This document shows, piece by piece, positions 34,335 to 43,430 of a DNA stretch of 64,000 bases. The stretch comes from Chitinophagaceae bacterium (GTDB taxonomy: Bacteria > Bacteroidota > Bacteroidia > Chitinophagales > Chitinophagaceae): contig JADJTY010000003.1 of the NCBI GenBank assembly GCA_016710935.1, positions 820,236 through 884,235 on the forward strand, given 5' to 3'. A program made the position numbers and the translations under genes. Under the pieces are notes generated by a model. It was not told where the DNA came from. It saw only the letters and a list, made by a program, of their open reading frames with translations, and made no database searches. Position 1 is the first letter of the stretch. Every line of letters begins with the position of its first letter.

Positions 34335-34581
34335 AGCTTATAATTTTTAAATTTTTAATTGATTGTTTACAGCTTACAATCGTCAAATTATATTCCAACC
34401 CATTTTTTAAAGACAAAATTTCTAAAACCCTATATTTTTGTGGCCATTATGGCGGTGATTAATCAATTTCGATGTCATTATTTCCGGTTTGTTAGATTTC
34501 GAGATTGGGAATACTATTAAGGTTGTGCATATTTTTTAAAAGAAGTCAGTAATTTTACACCTACAAAAAATAAAATAAGCT

Positions 34582-34998
34582 ATGTATCCAGAAGAAATTG
34601 TAATACCCATGAAAGAAGAGTTAACAGAAAATGGTTTTGCTGAACTGCTAACTGCTGAAGCTGTAGAAAATACGCTGGCCGAAAAAGGCACCACTTTAGT
34701 AATGATCAACTCCGTTTGTGGCTGCAGTGCTGGTACAGCCCGCCCGGGTGTATTAATGGCCGTGCATAACACGTCAAAAAAACCCGATCATATCACAACC
34801 AGTTTTGCAGGTTTTGATATTGAAGCCGTAAATAAATTAAGAGAACACCTGATGCCTTACCCGCCGTCTTCACCGGCCATTGCATTATTTAAGGATGGAA
34901 AACTTGTTCATTTTATTGAGCGCCACAATATTGAAGGTCGCAGTGCACAAATGATTGCAGAGAACCTGATCGGTGCATTTGAGCAGCATTGTAATTAA
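34582..34998 (+). CDS. BrxA/BrxB-family bacilliredoxin
   Basis: A 138-residue thioredoxin-like protein that removes bacillithiol from mixed disulfides in bacillithiol-making bacteria. The active-site motif C46-G-C48 lies in NSVCGCSAGTARP. Other family phrases are TTSFAGFDIEAVNKLRE and PPSSPAIALFKDGKLVHFIE. Presence in Bacteroidota fits their known bacillithiol use. The gene is monocistronic and followed by a hairpin. Confidence 0.92.
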   Translation: MYPEEIVIPMKEELTENGFAELLTAEAVENTLAEKGTTLVMINSVCGCSAGTARPGVLMAVHNTSKKPDHITTSFAGFDIEAVNKLREHLMPYPPSSPAIALFKDGKLVHFIERHNIEGRSAQMIAENLIGAFEQHCN

Positions 34999-35020
34999 TA
35001 TTTTTTTAGTAAGTACTATA

Positions 35021-35048
35021 AAAGCCTTCTGTTTACACAGGAGGCTTT
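35021..35048 (+). terminator. Terminator after the bacilliredoxin gene
   Basis: AAAGCCT-TCTGT / ACAG-GAGGCTTT hairpin with one bulge, 22 nt after the stop. Confidence 0.7.
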
Positions 35049-35119
35049 CTGTTAGCACGCAGTAATCATGTACTAATTAGTATATTGCACTTCTAAATTT
35101 TAAAAAACCCGGCTAGCAG

Positions 35120-36445
35120 ATGTATCCCAATTTGTACTATATTTTTCAGGATTGGTTTGGTGTAGAATGGCACGGGCTGAGTTTTTTAAATACATTCGGC
35201 TTGTTTGTTGCGTTGGGATTTATTACGGCTGCCATCGTTTTAAGTAAAGAATTGCAGCGTAAAGAAAAGCAAGGCCTTTTATCACCAAGAGAAGAAATGA
35301 TCGTAGTAGGTAAGCCCGCTTCTACGCTGGATATCCTCATCAATGGACTGGTTGGTTTTATATTCGGATACAAAATATTTGGACTTTTCTTTAGTAAACC
35401 AGCTGAAGTAAATCCACAGGATTATATTTTTTCTTCCCAGGGAAATTTGTTGGGGGGCTTGCTGATAGGGGTTGGACTGGCCTGGTTCAAGTGGTACGAT
35501 AAGAACAAACACAAACTGAAAGAACCCGAAAGGCGTAATGTACGCATCTGGCCACACGACCGGGTGGGTGATATTATTATACTGGGATTAATATTCGGCA
35601 TTATTGGCGCCAAGCTTTTTGATAACCTGGAGAACTGGAGCGATTTTATCCAGGATCCGATCGGTCGTTTATTCTCTGCAAGCGGTTTAACCTTTTACGG
35701 TGGTTTGATCCTGGCAGCTATTGCCATTTGCTGGTATGCATCAAAAAAAGGTATAAAAATCATTCATTTGGTTGATGCTGCAGGGCTGGCACTTTTACTT
35801 GCCTATGCAGTTGGGCGTATTGGTTGCCAGGTTGCCGGAGATGGTGACTGGGGCATCTATAACAGCGCTTATGTAGTAAATGACGAAGGTAAAGTGGTAG
35901 AAGCTGCGCCGGGAGATTATCAAAACCAACTTAAGAAAAATGAAGCCTACTATTTAAGAGGCGAGGTTCCTGGCAGGGATTCAGGACTTGTGCAGGTTAC
36001 AGACCGTGTTTATGAAAGTCTTGAAAAAGTTCCGCATGCAGCATTTAAAGGCCCTTCATTTTTACCAAACTGGTTTTTTGCTTATACCTATCCTAAAAAT
36101 GTAAATATGGATGGCGTTTTAATACCCGATTGCGATGACGAGCATTGCAGGGCTTTACCTCAACCTGTTTTCCCCACACCTTTTTACGAGACCGTAGTCT
36201 GTACTTTGTTGTTTTTAATACTCTGGGCCCTTCGAAGAAAGATAACAACGCCAGGTGTTATGTTCGGTATCTATCTCATTTTAAACGGTATAGAGCGTTT
36301 TACTGTAGAATTATTCAGGGTAAATAATACCTATTCCATATTTGGATTTCATCCTACACAAGCCGAATTAATATCTGCTGCGCTGGTTTTGGCGGGCATT
36401 ATCCTTATCATTATTGTGAAAAGAAAAGCAGCTGCTAACAAATAG
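35120..36445 (+). CDS. lgt: Prolipoprotein diacylglyceryl transferase
   Basis: An inner-membrane enzyme that attaches diacylglycerol to the lipobox cysteine of prolipoproteins. It has 441 residues and about seven transmembrane helices. The family core is visible as FYGGLILAAIAI, YAVGRIGCQVAGDGDWG and NGIERFTVELFRVN. The E. coli protein is about 291 residues. The extra length is mainly a soluble insert between GDGDWG and PVFPTPFYET plus a longer N-terminal loop, typical of Bacteroidota Lgt. It serves the several lipoproteins in this window. Confidence 0.92.
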   Translation: MYPNLYYIFQDWFGVEWHGLSFLNTFGLFVALGFITAAIVLSKELQRKEKQGLLSPREEMIVVGKPASTLDILINGLVGFIFGYKIFGLFFSKPAEVNPQDYIFSSQGNLLGGLLIGVGLAWFKWYDKNKHKLKEPERRNVRIWPHDRVGDIIILGLIFGIIGAKLFDNLENWSDFIQDPIGRLFSASGLTFYGGLILAAIAICWYASKKGIKIIHLVDAAGLALLLAYAVGRIGCQVAGDGDWGIYNSAYVVNDEGKVVEAAPGDYQNQLKKNEAYYLRGEVPGRDSGLVQVTDRVYESLEKVPHAAFKGPSFLPNWFFAYTYPKNVNMDGVLIPDCDDEHCRALPQPVFPTPFYETVVCTLLFLILWALRRKITTPGVMFGIYLILNGIERFTVELFRVNNTYSIFGFHPTQAELISAALVLAGIILIIIVKRKAAANK

Positions 36446-36551
36446 TACTTTTCACATATTTCTTTTTATACCTGTAACCTTTCCGTTTTGTTTAACGTAT
36501 ATAGGGATATAACCAGTTATCCTTAAATTTTACCGTTCATTACTAAACAAT

Positions 36552-36581
36552 GTACTATGTAACACATAGTACTTACTTTTG
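36552..36581 (+). promoter_or_regulatory. Palindromic operator next to the -7 box of the second TonB receptor gene
   Basis: A perfect inverted repeat GTACTATGT-AAC-ACATAGTAC (36552-36572) is followed directly by TACTTTTG (36574-36581), a consensus -7 box. The palindrome covers the region between -7 and -33, as expected for a dimeric repressor. The ATGT/ACAT half-site pattern recalls PadR-type sites, but the regulator is not in this window. Confidence 0.65.
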
Positions 36582-36662
36582 TGAGGTAGTTATCAAAGTA
36601 TATAACTGATTATTTTAAAAACGCCCGACAGCCATTCGGGTTAAAAACAAAAAAGTATAGTC

Positions 36663-39155
36663 ATGAAAAAATTATTCAGCCTGCTGGCTGTCCTAGCCAT
36701 TGGCTTGTCCAGCTTCGCCCAATCCGCTTCCAGCGGAAAAATTTCCGGAAGTATCAAAGACGGGGGTAATCAAAAAGTAATTGATGCCGCATCCGTTTCT
36801 CTCTTAAAAGCCAAAGATTCGGCCCTGGTAAAAGTGGCCGTAACCGACAAAGATGGTAATTTCTCTTTTGAAAATTTAAAAGAAGGTGATTACCTGGTTT
36901 TAGCAACTTCTATAGGTCACACAAAGACCTACAGTTCAACGATCAGGATCACTGCAGCATCCTTAGCTGCTAACACCGGAGTGCTTCAATTGGTTCCTGC
37001 CGAAAAAGCCATGAAAGAAGTGTTGGTTACCTCTAAAAAGCCATTAATTGAAAGGAAGCTTGACCGGACCATTGTTAATGTAGATGCCTCTATTACCAGT
37101 GCCGGCAGCACGGCATTGGAAGTATTGGAAAAATCGCCGGGTATCTCTGTTGATAAAGACGGCAATATCAGCCTGAAGGGCAAGGCCGGCGTTATTGTTT
37201 ACCTGGATGGCCGCCCCAGTTATTTAAGCGGTCCGGACCTGGCAAACATGTTACGAAATATGACATCAAGCCAGCTTGAGCAAATTGAAATTATGACCAA
37301 CCCTCCGGCAAAATATGATGCTGCCGGTAATGCGGGCGTTATCAATATCAAAACCAAAAAGAACAAAATGTTCGGTTACAACGGAAGTATTACTTCCGGT
37401 TATACACAGGGCAGGTATGCCCGCTTTAACGAGGCAGTGAGTTTTAACTACCGCAACAAAAAAGTAAATTTCTTCAGCAATTTTAATTACAACCGTAATC
37501 ATCGTGGCCAGGAATTATACATTGTAAGAAATTTCCGGGATGCTGCAACAAAAAATATCAAATCCATATTTGATCAGCAAACAACCATGATCAACCAAAG
37601 TCATAATTACAGTGCTAAAGCAGGAATAGATTATACGGTATCAAAAAATACAACAATCGGCTTTGTATTAAACGGTTTTTACAATCCAAGTTTATGGCAA
37701 AGCAGCACCAAAACATCTATTTATGACCCCAATAATATTTTAACAGATGTAACTAAAGCTTATACTGAAAATGAAGAAAAATGGAAAAATTTTAGCAGCA
37801 ATTTAAATTTCAGAACCAAGCTGGATACAGCAGGGCAGGAGCTTACAGCCGATCTGGATTTTATACAATATAAAGCAACCAGTGTTCAGCCACTAACCAG
37901 TATCTATTTTGATAATGCAGGAAATCAATTAAAGGCACCTGAGGTTTTAACTGGTACTTTACCAACCAACATAAAAATTTACAGCGGTAAAGTAGATTAT
38001 ACTTTGCCTTTGAAAAAAGATGCAAAATTTGAAGCAGGAATAAAAGCAAGTTTTGTTAAAAATGATAACAATGCGAGGTACGACAGTTTAAAAACAGGAT
38101 ATTCAGTTTTAGACAGCGCAAGAAGCAATCATTTTATTTATGATGAAAATATAAATGCAGCCTATGTAAATTACAGCAGGCCACTTGGTAAAAAATGGAC
38201 TGCGCAACTTGGTTTAAGGGTTGAGAATACAAACTCAAACGGTATTTCAAAAGGATATTCTTTTAATACGGCTCAAAGTAAATTTGAGTATACCGAAACA
38301 AAGTTTAAAAGGTCATATACCCAATTGTTTCCAACCGTTTACCTGCAATACACAGCCAATGAAACAAATCAGTTCGTTATTAATTATGGCCGCAGGATTG
38401 AAAGGCCGGATTACCAGGACATGAACCCATTCGTTCATTTTCTGGACAGGTATACATTTGAGCAGGGAAACCCAAATTTGAGTGCACAATTTGCTCATAA
38501 TATTGAGTTGAGTCATACTTACAAGGGCTTTCTGACTTCAACCGTTAATTATACCAAAACCACTGATATTATTCAAATGGTATTGGAGCAAAATGATGTA
38601 ACCAATGAAACGTTTATTAAAAAGGCCAATATAGCCAGTAGTGAGCAGGTAGGTTTGGCGATCACTGCTAATAAATCAATAACAAAGTGGTGGAGTGGTA
38701 ATATATATGCCAATGTTTACAACAATCATTTTAAAGGTGTTGTAGGTACAGAGCCAATTTCATTAGGAGTTACGAGCTTTATGGTTCAATTGCAACAGCA
38801 GTTTAAATTTAGTAAAGGCTGGGCTGCAGAGGTTAGTGGTTTTTACCGCAGCAAAGGATTGGAAGGTGTAATTTATATTAAACCAATTGCCCAGTTCAAT
38901 GCCGGGGTAAGCAAACAGGTATTAAAAAACCAGGGCAGTATTCGTTTAAATGTACGTGATATTTTTGCAGGTGGAGTTTTTAAAGGTTACAGCAAATATG
39001 GTACAGTAGATGCACAATTTAAAAATGTGAATGATAGCCGTGCTGTGAGCCTGACTTTTACCTACCGTTTCAATAAGGGGAAATTAAAAGCCAGCAGCGG
39101 CAAAAGAAACAGTGGTGCCAGTGATGAGCAGAACAGGGTGAAAAGCGGCAGCTAA
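36663..39155 (+). CDS. TonB-dependent receptor-like outer-membrane beta-barrel protein (OMP_b-brl_3 type)
   Basis: An 830-residue outer-membrane protein. The signal peptide ends SSFAQ. A CarboxypepD_reg-like domain (about 25-115) has ISGSIKDGGNQKVIDAASVS and GNFSFENLKEGDYLVLA. A plug-like region includes VLEKSPGISVDKDGNISLKG and EIMTNPPAKYDAAGNAGVIN. A long barrel follows with IERPDYQDMNPFVHFLD and ends in a basic tail (KASSGKRNSGASDEQNR). This family differs from classical receptors and its substrates are mostly unknown. The promoter palindrome suggests tight repression. Confidence 0.88.
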   Translation: MKKLFSLLAVLAIGLSSFAQSASSGKISGSIKDGGNQKVIDAASVSLLKAKDSALVKVAVTDKDGNFSFENLKEGDYLVLATSIGHTKTYSSTIRITAASLAANTGVLQLVPAEKAMKEVLVTSKKPLIERKLDRTIVNVDASITSAGSTALEVLEKSPGISVDKDGNISLKGKAGVIVYLDGRPSYLSGPDLANMLRNMTSSQLEQIEIMTNPPAKYDAAGNAGVINIKTKKNKMFGYNGSITSGYTQGRYARFNEAVSFNYRNKKVNFFSNFNYNRNHRGQELYIVRNFRDAATKNIKSIFDQQTTMINQSHNYSAKAGIDYTVSKNTTIGFVLNGFYNPSLWQSSTKTSIYDPNNILTDVTKAYTENEEKWKNFSSNLNFRTKLDTAGQELTADLDFIQYKATSVQPLTSIYFDNAGNQLKAPEVLTGTLPTNIKIYSGKVDYTLPLKKDAKFEAGIKASFVKNDNNARYDSLKTGYSVLDSARSNHFIYDENINAAYVNYSRPLGKKWTAQLGLRVENTNSNGISKGYSFNTAQSKFEYTETKFKRSYTQLFPTVYLQYTANETNQFVINYGRRIERPDYQDMNPFVHFLDRYTFEQGNPNLSAQFAHNIELSHTYKGFLTSTVNYTKTTDIIQMVLEQNDVTNETFIKKANIASSEQVGLAITANKSITKWWSGNIYANVYNNHFKGVVGTEPISLGVTSFMVQLQQQFKFSKGWAAEVSGFYRSKGLEGVIYIKPIAQFNAGVSKQVLKNQGSIRLNVRDIFAGGVFKGYSKYGTVDAQFKNVNDSRAVSLTFTYRFNKGKLKASSGKRNSGASDEQNRVKSGS

Positions 39156-39158
39156 GGC

Positions 39159-39262
39159 GAATATTGAATAAAAGAATGCCGGATATTGAATGTGTGCTCA
39201 ATTTGTAGAAACATTCGGTATCCGGCATTTTCAAGTTCAGTATTTATTCAATATTTTTGAAG
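39159..39262. repeat. Inverted intergenic repeat with AATATTGAATAAA and TGCCGGATA arms
   Basis: AATATTGAATAAA and ATGCCGGATA on the left reappear as complements (TATCCGGCAT and TTTATTCAATATT) on the right. They lie between the TonB receptor gene and yajQ and can form a long imperfect stem that may act as a terminator. Confidence 0.65.
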
Positions 39263-39273
39263 AAATTATTGCT

Positions 39274-39765
39274 ATGCCTTCATTTGATCTCGTTAGTAAA
39301 GTTGATCTGCAAACACTGGATAATGCCATCAACACCGTAAGTAAAGAAATAACCAACCGTTTCGATTTTAAAGGATCTCACGTAGTGATTGATCTGAATA
39401 AAAAGGAATATAAAGTAAACCTGGAAGCTGACAGCGATATGAAGATCCAGCAAATACTGGATGTGCTGATCAGCCGCAGTATGAAACAGGGACTGGCAGC
39501 CGAAGTGTATGATCTGAGTAAAGAGCCTTATCCCAGTGGAAAAGTGACCAAAAAAGAAGTGCCGGTAAGGAATGGTATCAAGCAGGAAGATGCCAAGAAG
39601 ATCGTTAAGATCATAAAAGACAGCGGCCTTAAAGTTCAGGTGGCCATCATGGACGATATTATAAGGGTAACGGGCAAAAAGATAGACGATCTGCAGGAAG
39701 TTATTCAGGCCAGTAAAACCTGGAATGTGGGCATCGCCCTTCAATATATCAATATGAAGAGCTGA
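39274..39765 (+). CDS. YajQ-family nucleotide (cyclic-di-GMP)-binding protein
   Basis: A 163-residue protein of standard YajQ length from ATG 39274 (MPSFDLVSKVDLQTLDNAIN). Family phrases are TNRFDFKGSHVVIDLNKKEY, AKKIVKIIKDSGLKVQ and VTGKKIDDLQEVI. YajQ proteins bind c-di-GMP or other nucleotides and modulate transcription in some pathogens; the role in Bacteroidota is not established. The upstream extension of the frame runs through the inverted repeat and was rejected. Confidence 0.93.
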   Translation: MPSFDLVSKVDLQTLDNAINTVSKEITNRFDFKGSHVVIDLNKKEYKVNLEADSDMKIQQILDVLISRSMKQGLAAEVYDLSKEPYPSGKVTKKEVPVRNGIKQEDAKKIVKIIKDSGLKVQVAIMDDIIRVTGKKIDDLQEVIQASKTWNVGIALQYINMKS

Positions 39766-39812
39766 TTTGCCTGGTTTTAGTGTTTAAACACTCAAAATTG
39801 AATAAAATTCCT

Positions 39813-39820
39813 TAATTTTG
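39813..39820 (+). promoter_or_regulatory. -7 box of rpmE2
   Basis: TAATTTTG matches the consensus 51 nt before the ATG at 39872. No Zur-like palindrome was recognised nearby. Confidence 0.45.
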
Positions 39821-39871
39821 CCACTTTCTAATAATTAGTACGGCAAAACCCGTGCACAAAACTTTTAAATT

Positions 39872-40126
39872 ATGAAACAAGGAATTCACCCGGGAAATTA
39901 CAGGTTGGTAGTTTTTAAAGATATGAGTAATGGTACTCAGTTCTTAAGCCGTTCTACTGCTGTATCAAAAGAAACAATAACTTACGAAGATGGTAACGAG
40001 TATCCGGTAATTAAACTGGAGATTTCAAATACTTCTCACCCTTTTTATACCGGTAAAAATGTACTGGTAGATACTGCGGGTAGGATTGACAAATTCAACA
40101 AACGGTACGAGAAAAAGGCAAAATAA
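39872..40126 (+). CDS. rpmE2: 50S ribosomal protein L31, type B (zinc-independent)
   Basis: An 84-residue protein beginning MKQGIHPGNYRLVVFKDMSN and ending with a basic tail (RIDKFNKRYEKKAK). It has no cysteine, so it is the C-minus type B paralogue that replaces zinc-binding L31 under zinc limitation in many bacteria. It is the only L31 gene in this window. A terminator hairpin follows. Confidence 0.95.
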   Translation: MKQGIHPGNYRLVVFKDMSNGTQFLSRSTAVSKETITYEDGNEYPVIKLEISNTSHPFYTGKNVLVDTAGRIDKFNKRYEKKAK

Positions 40127-40181
40127 TTTAATAGGGATCATTATCTTTATTTAAAGTTTGTTTTTCATGGCTATACTTTAA

Positions 40182-40213
40182 GTCCCTCCGGTTCTCCGGG
40201 GGGATTTTTTTTG
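40182..40213 (+). terminator. rpmE2 terminator
   Basis: GTCCCTCCGG-TTCT-CCGGGGGGAT hairpin followed by a long T-tract. Confidence 0.85.
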
Positions 40214-40215
40214 TT

Positions 40216-40342
40216 GCCACGGATACTTCGGCAAGCTCAGTACACGGATTTACACGGATGAGTTGCAGAGCATTAAAAATTTTGTTTCTGTAAAATCAAG
40301 ACCTTTTTGTATTAATCTGTGAAAATCAGTGTAATCCGTGGC
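40216..40342. repeat. Inverted array of CACGGATTT-type repeats with a nested ACTTCGGCAAGCTCAGTA element
   Basis: GCCACGGAT (40216-40224) and ATCCGTGGC (40334-40342) bracket tandem-like ACACGGATTT units on the left and AATCTGTGAAAATCAGTGTAA units on the right. The left arm is interrupted by an 18-nt element (40225-40242). This fills the space between rpmE2 and the GlmU-like gene; no ORF. Confidence 0.8.
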
Positions 40343-40380
40343 TAAAATTTTTTTGTGCTTTCTTCTTTGTAATTTTACAT

Positions 40381-41565
40381 ATGCAAAAGATCATTTTTAC
40401 AGAAGAATACTGCCGGCCGGAGAATCTTCATCCTTTTACATACGTTCGTCATATACAGGATATCCGCATCGGCATTTTAACCATACGGGAAAAATGGGAA
40501 AAATATTTGAAAATCCCATCTGCCGATAAGTGGGAAGACCATTACCTGGATGATGCACAATCTGTAAAAATTGAAAAGCGGATCGGGGATGATAATTATC
40601 TGTTGGTTCATGCCAATGTGTTACCAACCAAATCAATCATCAGCAAAATAAAAAAACTGAACAACGGCGAGTTTCTTACATCAGGCAAAGAAGGCGGCAT
40701 CGCGTTTAAATTTTCAAGCAAAGAATTGTTGGGGCTGCATAAGATAAAGATCAACAAGTCTGTGGAAGCAACAGCAGATGTGAAAGCAATTCATTACCCC
40801 TGGCAAATATTTCAAATGAATGATTGGGCATTGCGGGAAGATTTTACTTTGGTAACAGCCGGCAGAAAAAGCAAGGCCATTTCTAAAACCAATAAACTGA
40901 TAAAACCTGCACAAATATTTATTGAACAAGGAGCAAAGGTGGAGCATTGTATTTTAAATGCCACCGATGGCCCCATTTATATTGGCCGCAATGCTGTTGT
41001 AATGGAAGGAAGTTTTTTAAGAGGTCCGGTTGCTGTTTGCGAAGGAGCCGTAGTTAAAATGGGTACCCGGATCTATGGAGCAACTACTGTTGGTCCCTTT
41101 TGTACAGTTGCCGGAGAAATAAAGAATTCAGTTTTATTTGGTTTCAGCAACAAGGCGCACGATGGTTATTTGGGTGATAGTGTTATAGGCGAATGGTGCA
41201 ACCTGGGAGCCGGTACCAGTAACAGCAATGTACAAAATACTGCCGGGGAGGTAAAATACTGGGTGGATGCGGATCAGCGGGAAATAAGCGCCGGCAATAA
41301 AGGAGGGCTGCTGATGGGTGATTATTCCAAAGCTGCTATCAACACCTCATTCAATACCGGCACGATGGTAGGTGTTTGCTGTAACGTATTTGCAACAGGA
41401 CTTACGCCTAAATTTATTGCTAACTTTTCATGGGGTGCAGATGGTATAACCAAATACAAACTTAACAAAGCGTTGGTAGATATTGATAACTGGAAAAAAC
41501 TGAAAGGCTTAACCATTTCCGACAGGGACCAACAAATTTTGAAAGATATTTACAAATTATTTTAA
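40381..41565 (+). CDS. GlmU-family protein (putative sugar nucleotidyltransferase with left-handed beta-helix)
   Basis: A 394-residue protein. The N-terminal half (MQKIIFTEEYCRPENLHPFT) is a divergent nucleotidyltransferase-like domain without the canonical glycine-rich signature. The C-terminal half has hexapeptide repeats (GPIYIGRNAVVMEGSFLRGP, AVVKMGTRIYGATTVGPFC) and ends with a helical tail. It corresponds to the GlmU-family proteins annotated throughout Bacteroidota. Sugar-phosphate activation is plausible, but the substrate is unproven. tpiA follows after 13 nt, so the two are likely an operon. Confidence 0.8.
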   Translation: MQKIIFTEEYCRPENLHPFTYVRHIQDIRIGILTIREKWEKYLKIPSADKWEDHYLDDAQSVKIEKRIGDDNYLLVHANVLPTKSIISKIKKLNNGEFLTSGKEGGIAFKFSSKELLGLHKIKINKSVEATADVKAIHYPWQIFQMNDWALREDFTLVTAGRKSKAISKTNKLIKPAQIFIEQGAKVEHCILNATDGPIYIGRNAVVMEGSFLRGPVAVCEGAVVKMGTRIYGATTVGPFCTVAGEIKNSVLFGFSNKAHDGYLGDSVIGEWCNLGAGTSNSNVQNTAGEVKYWVDADQREISAGNKGGLLMGDYSKAAINTSFNTGTMVGVCCNVFATGLTPKFIANFSWGADGITKYKLNKALVDIDNWKKLKGLTISDRDQQILKDIYKLF

Positions 41566-41578
41566 AAAAGAAAATGAT

Positions 41579-42340
41579 ATGCGTAAACAGATAGCAGCAG
41601 CAAACTGGAAAATGAACTTAACCCTGCAAGAGGCAGAAACCTTAATGGATGAGCTTATTGCCACACCACACGAACTGAAAGAAAACCAGGAAGCTGTTTT
41701 TGGAGTTCCGTTTCCATACCTCATCAGCATAAAAAATAAACTGGCCGGAAAGCAGCATGTATTTGTTGCAGCACAAAATTGCTACGATAAAAAAAGCGGT
41801 GCATACACCGGCGAAGTAAGTGCCGAAATGTTGAAAAGTATTGCCGTTGATTATGTGATACTGGGCCACAGCGAGCGCCGTGAATATTTTAATGAAAGCC
41901 ATTCCATGCTTGCGGCTAAAATTGATATTTGTTTTGCAAATGGTTTAAAACCCATTTTTTGTTGTGGCGAACCATTGGCAATAAGAGAAGCAGAAACCCA
42001 AAATAGTTTTGTAGAAACCCAGCTTAAAGAAAGCCTGTTTCATTTAACCGCAGAACAGTTAACCGGTTTTGTAATTGCCTACGAACCCATCTGGGCAATT
42101 GGTACCGGCAAAACTGCCAGTAACGAACAGGCGCAGGAAATGCACGCACATATACGCAGTATAATGGCAAACCAATATGGTGCTGTAGTTGCTGATAGTA
42201 TTTCTATTTTATATGGAGGAAGCGTTAAAGCAAATAATGCCGTTGATATTTTTGGTCAACCGGATGTAGATGGCGGATTGGTGGGTGGTGCAAGCCTTGT
42301 TGCTGCAGACTTTGCAGCGATCATCAACAGTTTGAAATAA
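41579..42340 (+). CDS. tpiA: Triosephosphate isomerase
   Basis: A glycolytic TIM-barrel enzyme interconverting dihydroxyacetone phosphate and glyceraldehyde 3-phosphate. It has 253 residues. Catalytic residues are K11 (NWKMN), H97 (LGHSERR) and E169 in YEPIWAIGTG. The phosphate-binding loop GGSVKANN and the final GGLVGGASL are present. It is probably cotranscribed with the GlmU-like gene and ends 2 nt from the convergent channel gene. Confidence 0.97.
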   Translation: MRKQIAAANWKMNLTLQEAETLMDELIATPHELKENQEAVFGVPFPYLISIKNKLAGKQHVFVAAQNCYDKKSGAYTGEVSAEMLKSIAVDYVILGHSERREYFNESHSMLAAKIDICFANGLKPIFCCGEPLAIREAETQNSFVETQLKESLFHLTAEQLTGFVIAYEPIWAIGTGKTASNEQAQEMHAHIRSIMANQYGAVVADSISILYGGSVKANNAVDIFGQPDVDGGLVGGASLVAADFAAIINSLK

Positions 42341-42342
42341 GT

Positions 42343-43338
42343 TTATTGCGAAGCAGCTGTAGCGTTAGCAGCAAAGGCAAAACTAACATCTGCTGCTGCA
42401 AAACTGTTTATTTTTTCAATTTCCAGTATGGTTTTGCTGCCGGCAGCACTGCGGTGGTACATGGGCAGAAATTTAGCTCCCACCACCACTTCTTTAAGGG
42501 TGTAAGAACTGCGGTCAACAACCGTATTGCTGAACATGTCATCAAATGCTTTGATAAAAACGATGATCTCGCCATTGATGTTTGCATAATCTTCAACCGA
42601 AAAATTATAGAGCGGACTGTTTTCTGTTATCGGGTGTACAATCGTCCAGTTAAGGGTTAATGCATTGGCAACGCTGAATTCGAGCTCCAGCGGAAAAAAT
42701 TTATTGACCATTTTCCCATTTTCTTCAACCGTCATTCCTAAAGTAACCTTGGCTTCTGCATCGGTAAGTGTGGTGTGTTTATAAGGCGCCACCCGTAACA
42801 TGAATGCAGTAATATCTTTGTATGGTGCAATGATCGCATTCTCCGAAAACTTAAGATAAGCCCTGGGTCTGCTGAACCTGCCATAAAACAAACCAGTAGC
42901 AATGGCAAAACTAAGCAGTCCCACCAAAGCCTCGCCTGCTGCAACAGCACTTGTTAAAACACCATTTGGACTGATATGGCCATAACCAACCGTGGTAAAT
43001 GTTTGCGCACTAAAAAAATAAGCAGCGCCAAATTTACCCAGGGCAGATAAGGACTGTATGCCATTCAGGTTTTCTACACCTATCAGCATATAAATACAGG
43101 CAAAAATAAAATTGATGATGATGTAAAAAGAAAAAATGATGGACAGGAATTTCCAGCCGGGTAAACTCAGCATGGTATGATACCAGCTGATCCGGTTTAA
43201 AAAAGATACACCCCTGATCTCAATATTGGGTTTGCCGGTTTTATTTACAAATCGGCCACCATAGTCGGATGCATTGGTACCAAAACCTGTATTGATCTCT
43301 GTTTTGGCTTTTGAGTTTAGTTTTCGCAATAATGCCAT
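42343..43338 (-). CDS. Inward-rectifier (KirBac-type) potassium channel
   Basis: A 331-residue integral membrane channel from ATG 43338. It has an amphipathic slide helix (WYHTMLSLPGWKF), transmembrane helix 1 (about 64-86), a pore helix and the K+ selectivity filter TVGYG at 116-120 (FTTVGYGHISPNG), and transmembrane helix 2. The large C-terminal cytoplasmic Kir domain includes LKFSENAIIAPYKDITAFML and LTLNWTIVHPITENSPLY. The frame is open to 43398, but MALLRK gives the usual length. Channel gating ligand is unknown. Confidence 0.92.
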   Translation of the reverse strand: MALLRKLNSKAKTEINTGFGTNASDYGGRFVNKTGKPNIEIRGVSFLNRISWYHTMLSLPGWKFLSIIFSFYIIINFIFACIYMLIGVENLNGIQSLSALGKFGAAYFFSAQTFTTVGYGHISPNGVLTSAVAAGEALVGLLSFAIATGLFYGRFSRPRAYLKFSENAIIAPYKDITAFMLRVAPYKHTTLTDAEAKVTLGMTVEENGKMVNKFFPLELEFSVANALTLNWTIVHPITENSPLYNFSVEDYANINGEIIVFIKAFDDMFSNTVVDRSSYTLKEVVVGAKFLPMYHRSAAGSKTILEIEKINSFAAADVSFAFAANATAASQ

Positions 43339-43430
43339 ACTGTAAAGCCCGATTATTTTTATTTTACTGAAGTATTCAGCTACATTTGAGCTTACCAAAT
43401 ATATGATTTTGGCTTCAGATTTAACCGGTG

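Noticed and set aside
34335..34581. Heat-shock regulatory element (CIRCE or HAIR) upstream of hsp20
   Set aside because: I searched by eye for the CIRCE inverted repeat and found none. The spacer is AT-rich with no clear palindrome.
39280..39744. Minus-strand 154-residue open frame over yajQ
   Set aside because: It is a shadow of yajQ, has no recognisable motif, and yajQ itself is a clear match.
40216..40342. Insertion sequence or MITE with transposase ends
   Set aside because: There is no target-site duplication, the arms are imperfect beyond 9 bp, and the interior is made of short units rather than a deleted transposase gene.
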